Source: Sphaerisporangium sp040649355 (lineage in GTDB: Bacteria; Actinomycetota; Actinomycetes; Streptosporangiales; Streptosporangiaceae). Taken from it: DNA of 64,000 nt. Numbering within the stretch: position 1 is the first letter of the stretch; the number at the start of each line of letters is the position of its first letter. The notes under the pieces were generated by a model. That model searched no databases and had not been told where the DNA came from. It was given only the letters and a program-made list of their open reading frames with translations. The stretch is from positions 124,001 to 188,000 of the forward strand of contig NZ_JBICTU010000021.1 in NCBI RefSeq assembly GCF_043197795.1. The letters run 5' to 3'. Of this stretch, positions 56,649 through 64,000 are shown piece after piece. The position numbers were made by a program, and so were the translations under genes.

Positions 56649-57800
56649 CTACGTCCTGCGGCACGCGGAATGCGCTTGGTAGGGGTCGCGGAGCGGCTCG
56701 ACGCGGGCGGCGAACTCCCCCTTCACCCGCTCCATCTTCGGGCCAGGGGCGTAGAACCGGCCCTTGGTCTCGCCGTACGGGGTGAGCCAGTCGCGGGCGG
56801 CCAGCTCGCGCAGGTCGCGCGCCGCCTGGCCCTGGCTCAGCGACTCGTCGGCCTGGTAGGTGCCGCGCCGGAGCCGCCTGCTCACGAAGACCTGGTAGAG
56901 CGCCGAGACGCACCGGGGATGGAGCCGCTCCTTGTCGACCTGCTCCTCCAGCACGAGCCACACCTCCCCGGCCTCGGCGAGCCGCCGCCGCACCCGCTGC
57001 GCCTGCATGTGATGGGCCCGCAGGCAGAACCGCATCCAGGAGTGCGTCCGATCGTGCGGATCCCACCCGCCCTGCTGAACCTCACGCAGCGCCCGGTAGT
57101 AGTCAACGGTGTTCTCCCCCATGCCAAGCCATTCCTCGATAGAGGAGAACTCGGGGGTCAGGATCTGGTCCCGGCCGAGGACCAGTGTTTGCAAGGCTCG
57201 GGACATCCGCCCGTTGCCGTCACGCCATGGGTGTATCGCGACAAGGTTGAAGTGCGCCATGGCCGCCCGGACGTAGCTCGGCGCTTGCAGGTCTCCGCCG
57301 TTGAGCCATCCCACCAGCTCGTCCAGCAACGCCGGGACGGCTTCCGCGTCGGGGCCCTCGTAGACGACCTCGCCGGTCGCCGAGTTGCGGACGTAGATGC
57401 CACCCGGGCGTGGCGTCCCCGGGGTCTTGTCGTGGTGGTGGCCGATCATCATGAAGTTCAGCGCGTGCAGCATGCCGGTGTCGAAGCGGAACGACCGGGC
57501 CAGAGAGAGATGGCGGATGTAGGTGAGCGCCTGCTGGTATCCGGCGATCTCGCTGGTCACCGCCGAGGAGGTCTCCAGCGGCTCCTCACCGAGCATGATC
57601 GACTCGATGTCCTCGACACTCGCGCGGTATCCCTCGATCGTGTTGGAGCCCTGGATCGCGCGCGCCTGGAGCTGGCGCCTGAGCTGGCCGTCCCACCGAT
57701 GGGACTCCGCGAGACGGTACTTCAGGTCGCGGCGCATGTCCTCGATCTCGCCGAGAACGGCCTTGTCGGCAGGATCCAGCTCTGGTGTCCCGTACAGCAT
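56649..57800 (-). CDS. Fic-domain protein (AMPylase family) with inhibitory motif
   Basis: About 383 residues from the ATG at 57800 (MLYGTPELDPADKAV); the frame continues to 57827, inside the upstream inverted repeat. The Fic core motif is HPWRDGNGRMSRALQ near residue 191, with all catalytic residues present. An N-terminal inhibitory helix of the SxxxEG type is seen as GSNTIEGYRAS near residue 50, so activity is probably self-restrained. A winged-helix-like domain occupies about 285-370. Fic proteins transfer AMP or other groups to target hydroxyls. No dedicated toxin or antitoxin partner gene is adjacent. Confidence 0.88.
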   Translation of the reverse strand: MLYGTPELDPADKAVLGEIEDMRRDLKYRLAESHRWDGQLRRQLQARAIQGSNTIEGYRASVEDIESIMLGEEPLETSSAVTSEIAGYQQALTYIRHLSLARSFRFDTGMLHALNFMMIGHHHDKTPGTPRPGGIYVRNSATGEVVYEGPDAEAVPALLDELVGWLNGGDLQAPSYVRAAMAHFNLVAIHPWRDGNGRMSRALQTLVLGRDQILTPEFSSIEEWLGMGENTVDYYRALREVQQGGWDPHDRTHSWMRFCLRAHHMQAQRVRRRLAEAGEVWLVLEEQVDKERLHPRCVSALYQVFVSRRLRRGTYQADESLSQGQAARDLRELAARDWLTPYGETKGRFYAPGPKMERVKGEFAARVEPLRDPYQAHSACRRT

Positions 57801-57806
57801 GCCGTC

Positions 57807-57835
57807 ATGACAGCATGGACGAATCATCCTGTCAA
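57807..57835 (-). promoter_or_regulatory. fic promoter, leaderless arrangement
   Basis: On the minus strand: TTGACA (57835-57830), a 17-base spacer, TGTCAT (57812-57807), then six bases to the ATG at 57800. Transcription would start at or next to the A of the ATG, and there is no ribosome binding site, which fits a leaderless mRNA. Confidence 0.6.
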
Positions 57836-57856
57836 GCGACAGGATGATTCGTCCAT
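57815..57856. repeat. Perfect 19-bp inverted repeat over the fic promoter
   Basis: The arm ATGGACGAATCATCCTGTC (57815-57833) and its exact complement (57838-57856) flank a 4-base loop. It covers the -35 and most of the spacer of the fic promoter and lies 58 bases past the lon stop codon. It could be an operator, a lon transcript end, or both. Confidence 0.92.
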
Positions 57857-57914
57857 ATTTGTCCGCGCGGGCCGTCAGAGCCGCGCGGACCCGGCAAGCC
57901 CGTGCCGGGCCAGG

Positions 57915-60290
<2,376 letters not shown>

Positions 60291-60304
60291 GCGAACTCCA
60301 AAGG

Positions 60305-60323
60305 TTGAGTTACATGCACTCAA
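60305..60323. promoter_or_regulatory. HAIR operator (HspR binding site) upstream of lon
   Basis: TTGAGT-N7-ACTCAA (60305-60310 and 60318-60323) matches the HspR-associated inverted repeat CTTGAGT-N7-ACTCAAG in 12 of 14 specified bases. It lies 15 bases upstream of the lon start. HspR represses dnaK, clpB and, in Streptomyces, lon. Confidence 0.88.
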
Positions 60324-60478
60324 TTAATGAGAGCCCACGATTGTTCCCAAGACTGCGCTTGTTCGCTGCGAGCGATCGTAATTCTGTAATCTCCTAGGCC
60401 GTGACGCGCGGATGTCCCTCGCCGACCCCACACGTTCAAAGACGACCACCGGCCCGACGCGAGACCCGGCCACCACGT

Positions 60479-61402
60479 TCACAGGCGGCCAGCGGGCCGA
60501 GGGTGAGGGGGCGGGTTGGGCGGCCAGGCGTGTGGGACGCGTTCCAGCACCCCGCCGGCGTAGACGTCGTAGAGGCCGAGCGGTTCCAGGTGCACGTACC
60601 CGATGTGGCAGTCGCACGTCGCCAGCGGGCAGGCCCTGGGACGCAAGGCCTCACGGAACGACCCGTCGTAGAGGTTGCCGATCACCGAGGGCACGAAGTG
60701 GCACCGCCGGACGGTGCCGTCTCCCGCGACCGAGATCACGCTCTCCCCCGTGCGGCACGGCAGCCCGGCGCTGGGATGAGGGTCACGGCTGTAGGCGAAC
60801 AGCGGGTCGATCTCCTGCCAGCCGGCCGCCTCATCATCGCTGTAGAGGTGACCTTCGGCGGCGTTCACCCACAGGTAGGTGGTCGCCGGGAGGTCGGCGC
60901 GGAGCCGGCGCGCGTGGCCGAGGTGCTCGGGAAGGCCGACGATGCCCACGCTGTGCCGCACGCCTCGCGCGGCCAGGGCGCGGCATCTTCCGAGGAACCG
61001 GTCATAGGTCACCTGACCGGGGTGGAAGGTCACCCAGAGGGCCAGCCGGTCGCGATCGGCCTCCTCCAGCCAGTCGAGGCGGCAGCTCAGGTTGGTCTGG
61101 ATCGCCACCCGGCGCACGTGCGGGAGATGGCCGAGCATGACCATGGCCCGGCGATACCACGACCGGACCAGGCCCTCGCCCCAGGGCGTGAACAGCACCG
61201 AGATCGGGTGGTCCTGCTCCTCGACCCATCCGGTGAACCGCTCCAGCGCGGCCCGGTCCTCGCGAAGCCGCGCCGGAGAGTCGCGACGCTTGGCGAAGGG
61301 GCAGTACGGGCAGTCGTAGTCGCAACTGGCCAGCGGCCCTCGATACAGAATCGACAGATGGCCGTCCGGCTCCCTCACGTCACCACTCCAGGCATCCCGC
61401 AC
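60479..61402 (-). CDS. STM4011-family radical SAM protein
   Basis: A 307-residue radical SAM enzyme. The cluster-binding motif C27-x3-C31-x2-C34 lies in YRGPLASCDYDCPYCPFAKR. LFTPWGEGLVRSWYRRAM, VAIQTNLSCRLDWLEEAD and TYLWVNAAEGHLYS are diagnostic blocks of the STM4011 family. The C-terminal part has further Cys (PCRTGE, VRRCHF, RACPLATCDC), like a SPASM-type auxiliary cluster. GGGAGGAG lies 9 bases before the GTG. It is the last gene of the four-gene STM4011-4014 island, 32 bases after the STM4012-type gene. The reaction is unknown to me. Confidence 0.9.
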   Translation of the reverse strand: MRDAWSGDVREPDGHLSILYRGPLASCDYDCPYCPFAKRRDSPARLREDRAALERFTGWVEEQDHPISVLFTPWGEGLVRSWYRRAMVMLGHLPHVRRVAIQTNLSCRLDWLEEADRDRLALWVTFHPGQVTYDRFLGRCRALAARGVRHSVGIVGLPEHLGHARRLRADLPATTYLWVNAAEGHLYSDDEAAGWQEIDPLFAYSRDPHPSAGLPCRTGESVISVAGDGTVRRCHFVPSVIGNLYDGSFREALRPRACPLATCDCHIGYVHLEPLGLYDVYAGGVLERVPHAWPPNPPPHPRPAGRL

Positions 61403-61434
61403 CGCTCACCGCTCCTCCCATGGCCACCAGCGGG

Positions 61435-62838
61435 TCAGCGCTCCTCGTAGCGCGCCATGAGCTCGCGGACGCGGGGGGAGAACAGGGCGGGGCCGATCGC
61501 GTCCGAGTGCGCGAGGCCCTCGGCGGTGAGCCGCGACACGCCGCCTGGCGGGCCGGCGCCGGGGATGCTCTCCAGCCAGCCCCTGCTCGCGAGCTCGCCG
61601 AACTCGGCCGCGAAGTCGGAATGCGCGTCGGTGCCGAACCTCTGCCGGTAGTCGTCGCCGTCGAGTCCGCCGGCCTGCAGCAGTGACTGGACCAGGTGCC
61701 GGCGGCGACGCTCGTCGTCGTCGAGCCGGAACCCGACGTTGGTGACCGTGAACTCCTCGCCCGGAAGGCTCACATAGTCGTCGATGATCGCCCGGACGTG
61801 ACCGGCGCCGACCGCGTACTCGAAGGAATAGTGCAGCTCACCGGTGTAGGAGCGGGCACCGCAGCCCAGCCCGACCATGCCGTCGGACTGGCAGCGGTAA
61901 CGCGCCGCCCCGCCCTGCGGCACGGTCGTCGTCGCGTCGACCGGCTCCCCGGACCCGGGCAGGCGGAACATGCGCATCGAGACCTGCTCATAGCCGGCCG
62001 CCAGCAGGTGGTCCCGGCCTTCGCGGTAGAGGGTCAGACGGTGGTCGTCCCAGTCGCGGGCCCGGCGGCCGAGGCCGGTGAGCGGACGTACGTACAGCGG
62101 GTAGAGGTAGATCTCCTCCGGCCGCCAGGCCAGAGCGGCGTCCAGGGAGTACCGCCAGGACCGCGTGGTCTGGCCGTCGATCCCGTAGATCAGGTCGATG
62201 TTGAGCGCGGGGAAGCCCACCTCGCGGATCCGGCCGAGCGCCGCCTCCACCTCCGAGCGCTTCTGCGGCCGTACGGCGGCGCGGGCCTCGGCGTCGACGA
62301 AGCTCTGCACGCCGATCGACAGCCGGGTGGTCCCGCGCTCGGCCAGCACCCGCAGCCGGTCGGTCGTGGCCGTCGCGGGCGAGGTCTCGACCGACAGCGG
62401 GACCACGCGCGGGCCGGCGCCCATCGTGCGCTCGGCGATGTCGAACAGCCGGGTCAGCTCGCCCGGCGTGAGATAGGTCGGGGTGCCGCCGCCGATCGCA
62501 CCGGCCGCGAACCCCGGCTCGGTCAGGGCGTCGCGTGCGGCCCTCGCCTGGCGTTCGAGCGCGTCGAGGTAGGCGGCGACGAGCTCCTCGGGCGCGCCCG
62601 TACGGGTGAACAGGTTGCAGAACCCGCAGCGCATCTCGCAGAAGGGGATGTGCAGGTAGAGAAAGAGCTGATCCGTCGGCTCCGCCGCCCAGACCTCGCG
62701 CAACGACGGCCGTGGTTCGAGCGGGCGATAGGCAGTCTTGTGCGGATAGGCATAGACATACCCCTGATAGGGGCTCTCGGATCCCTGCTCGGCCCCCTGA
62801 GAGGGCCGGCCCGGCGCGGCAGGCGCGTTCACTTTCAC
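61435..62838 (-). CDS. STM4012-family radical SAM protein (HemN/HemW-like)
   Basis: A 467-residue radical SAM protein of the oxygen-independent coproporphyrinogen oxidase-like group. SPYQGYVYAYPHKTAYRPL is a family-specific opening. The cluster motif is C67-x3-C71-x2-C74 in HIPFCEMRCGFCNLF, followed by GGGTPTYLTPGEL and SIGVQSFVDAE. The GTG overlaps the stop of the STM4013-type gene (GTGA). HemW-like folds act in haem handling or as methyltransferases; its true substrate in this island is not known. It acts beside the STM4011-type enzyme. Confidence 0.9.
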   Translation of the reverse strand: MKVNAPAAPGRPSQGAEQGSESPYQGYVYAYPHKTAYRPLEPRPSLREVWAAEPTDQLFLYLHIPFCEMRCGFCNLFTRTGAPEELVAAYLDALERQARAARDALTEPGFAAGAIGGGTPTYLTPGELTRLFDIAERTMGAGPRVVPLSVETSPATATTDRLRVLAERGTTRLSIGVQSFVDAEARAAVRPQKRSEVEAALGRIREVGFPALNIDLIYGIDGQTTRSWRYSLDAALAWRPEEIYLYPLYVRPLTGLGRRARDWDDHRLTLYREGRDHLLAAGYEQVSMRMFRLPGSGEPVDATTTVPQGGAARYRCQSDGMVGLGCGARSYTGELHYSFEYAVGAGHVRAIIDDYVSLPGEEFTVTNVGFRLDDDERRRRHLVQSLLQAGGLDGDDYRQRFGTDAHSDFAAEFGELASRGWLESIPGAGPPGGVSRLTAEGLAHSDAIGPALFSPRVRELMARYEER

Positions 62839-63662
62839 GTCCACTCCCCTACTTCCATGAGGAACTCCCCGTAGGGGACGGTCCACACGACCTCGTGGCC
62901 GATCCGATGGCCGACATATCCGCCTTCTCCGTATGCCGTGCCGTGGTCGGAACAGACGATCGCGAAACACGGCCGCCGCTCGGTCATGAGGGCGAACAGC
63001 CGCCCGATGTGCCGATCGACGTACTCCAGCGCGGCGGCGTGGCTCTCCCGGCTGTCGCCGTCCTCCCGCGTCCCGTCCGGAAGGAAGAACCAGTTGGGCT
63101 GGTGGAGCGCCGACACGTTGACGAACAGGAACACCGGCCCCCCGTCCCCGGCCGGGGTGGCGGACCGGGCCCGGAGGACGGTCTCGGCCCGTTCGATCTG
63201 CGCTTCGAAGGACGTCGGCGAGGTGACCCCGAACCCGGGCTCCCAGTGGCTCTCGGCGAACATCCCCGGAAGGGCCGAGCCGAGCTCGGTGAGCTTGGAG
63301 AAGAAGCCGACCCCGCCGACGCAGACGGTGTGGTAGCCCGCCTTCTCCAGCCCGCTCGGCAGGTCGGGGGCGTCGAACACCCAGGTCCCCCCGGCCGTGG
63401 TCTCGCTTCCGGGGAACCTCGCCGCGAACGGACGCGGATGCGGGCCGGGCTCGACCGGAGTCGGGAGGAACCCGGCGAGGATCGCGGCATGCGCCGCGTA
63501 GGTGAAGCTCCCCGGGCTGTGGCGGCGCTCCCACCGGCCGCCGGGCAGCGCTCTGGCGAGGTTCGGCAGGCGGCCCTCCTCGGCGAGCCGGGCCGCCACG
63601 TCGTAGCGCAGTGTGTCGAGCGTGACGAGCAGGATGTCGTGCCCGCCCACGATCGCGTTCAT
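62835..63662 (-). CDS. STM4013/SEN3800-family hydrolase (sulfatase/alkaline phosphatase fold)
   Basis: A 275-residue protein starting at the ATG at 63662, which overlaps the upstream stop (ATGA). The family opening is NAIVGGHDILLVTLDTLRYD, with metal-binding Asp residues. The second metal site is VCSDHGTAYGEGGYVGHRIG. FSKLTELGSALPGMF is also typical. The fold suggests hydrolysis or transfer of a phosphate or sulfate ester. It is shorter than true sulfatases and lacks an obvious Cys/Ser-x-Pro-x-Arg formylglycine motif. Cytoplasmic; no signal peptide. Confidence 0.88.
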   Translation of the reverse strand: MNAIVGGHDILLVTLDTLRYDVAARLAEEGRLPNLARALPGGRWERRHSPGSFTYAAHAAILAGFLPTPVEPGPHPRPFAARFPGSETTAGGTWVFDAPDLPSGLEKAGYHTVCVGGVGFFSKLTELGSALPGMFAESHWEPGFGVTSPTSFEAQIERAETVLRARSATPAGDGGPVFLFVNVSALHQPNWFFLPDGTREDGDSRESHAAALEYVDRHIGRLFALMTERRPCFAIVCSDHGTAYGEGGYVGHRIGHEVVWTVPYGEFLMEVGEWT

Positions 63663-64000
63663 GTCGCGCACGCCGGCGCTCCTTCGGCCCGCGAGCGGTC
63701 GCGCCCGGAGGAGGCGGGACCCATGGCGAGGGCGCTTCCGGTGAGCACCGCCTCGACCTCGGCCTCATAGGTGGAAAGGCCTTCTGCCCCGCTGCCGGGC
63801 AGGCCCGTCAGCCCGGGAAGGAGATCGCCGAACGCGTTGACCTCGGCCACCGCGAACCTCTTCCAGCCCACGCCGAGCAGCAGGTCGACGCCGACCGCCA
63901 GGCTGCCGGGGAAGCAGGCCGCCGCCTGCGCGCACACCTCCATCGCGCGATCCCACCGGCGCGGCCCGAGCGCCTCACGCACCACGCCCAGATCGCCCCG
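63659..64000 (-). CDS. STM4014-family protein, C-terminal part (ATP-grasp-like)
   Basis: Only the last 113 codons lie in the window; the gene runs off the right edge. The visible segment AVGVDLLLGVGWKRFAVAEV followed by NAFGDLLPGL has the D-x-L and E-x-N metal-ligand arrangement of ATP-grasp enzymes. In the STM4011-4014 island this member is the first gene, and ATP-grasp enzymes join carboxylates to amines or thiols. Identification rests mainly on the order and coupling of the next three genes. Confidence 0.75.
   Translation of the reverse strand, partial: RGDLGVVREALGPRRWDRAMEVCAQAAACFPGSLAVGVDLLLGVGWKRFAVAEVNAFGDLLPGLTGLPGSGAEGLSTYEAEVEAVLTGSALAMGPASSGRDRSRAEGAPACAT

Noticed and set aside
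56170..56685. Frames of about 65 codons and a tail ending in a TAG near 56685
   Set aside because: No start signal or homology; the tail has a stop just upstream. At best remnants.

Overview
The window is high-GC, gene-dense DNA with GTG starts, 4-base stop/start overlaps and streptomycete-like regulons. It looks like a sporulating actinomycete chromosome. Details such as the ceb locus, the HspR box on lon and a class II DAHP synthase fit Streptosporangiales or a relative, but that placement is inference. I see no tRNA, rRNA, CRISPR array, insertion sequence or phage gene.

Left end (1-3.4 kb): the end of a surface-glycan glycosyltransferase pair, then a CHAP-domain cell-wall hydrolase behind a well-conserved c-di-AMP (ydaO/yuaA) riboswitch.

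Sugar locus (3.4-11.2 kb): cebE-cebF-cebG-bglC, the LacI-type repressor cebR, and a second family 1 beta-glucosidase. Two perfect CebR operators (TGGGAGCGCTCCCA) precede cebE. No transport ATPase is present, so the transporter presumably uses a shared one encoded elsewhere (MsiK in Streptomyces).

Peptide cluster (11.2-32.3 kb): a divergent nonribosomal peptide cluster. Leftward: a C-A-PCP-C-A-PCP synthetase, then a C-A-PCP-thioesterase fused to an MFS exporter, then an MbtH partner. Rightward: a free carrier protein, two glycosyltransferases, E1-alpha, E1-beta and E2 subunits of a 2-oxoacid-dehydrogenase-like complex, and a C-PCP protein without an A domain. The A-domain pockets suggest Gly, a basic (lysine-like) residue and Asp. 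The final thioesterase has Cys where Ser is usual. The shared promoter region carries a perfect CebR box on the rightward promoter and an 11/14 match on the leftward one, both just downstream of the -10 element. A fourth box controls an aldose 1-epimerase/kinase pair at 32.4-34.6 kb. The synthesis of a glycosylated, probably acylated peptide therefore appears to sit inside a cellobiose-type regulon.

Middle (34.7-52 kb): housekeeping and envelope genes: a small membrane protein, an FAD monooxygenase-like enzyme, class II DAHP synthase, thioredoxin, a secreted nuclease, a pentapeptide-repeat protein, an ArsR/SRPBCC pair, a permease-prefix membrane protein, and cydABDC, followed by an HtrA protease. 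A PadR gene and cydA both lose their 5' ends at one junction near 44,855.

Right end (52-64 kb): an astacin-like secreted protease, an acyl-CoA synthetase, a secreted protein of unknown function, a Fic AMPylase-family gene with a perfect 19-bp inverted repeat over its promoter, lon with an HspR (HAIR) operator, and an STM4011-4012-4013-4014 island. That island combines two radical SAM proteins, a sulfatase-fold hydrolase and an ATP-grasp-like protein. It runs off the right edge, and I know of no assigned function.
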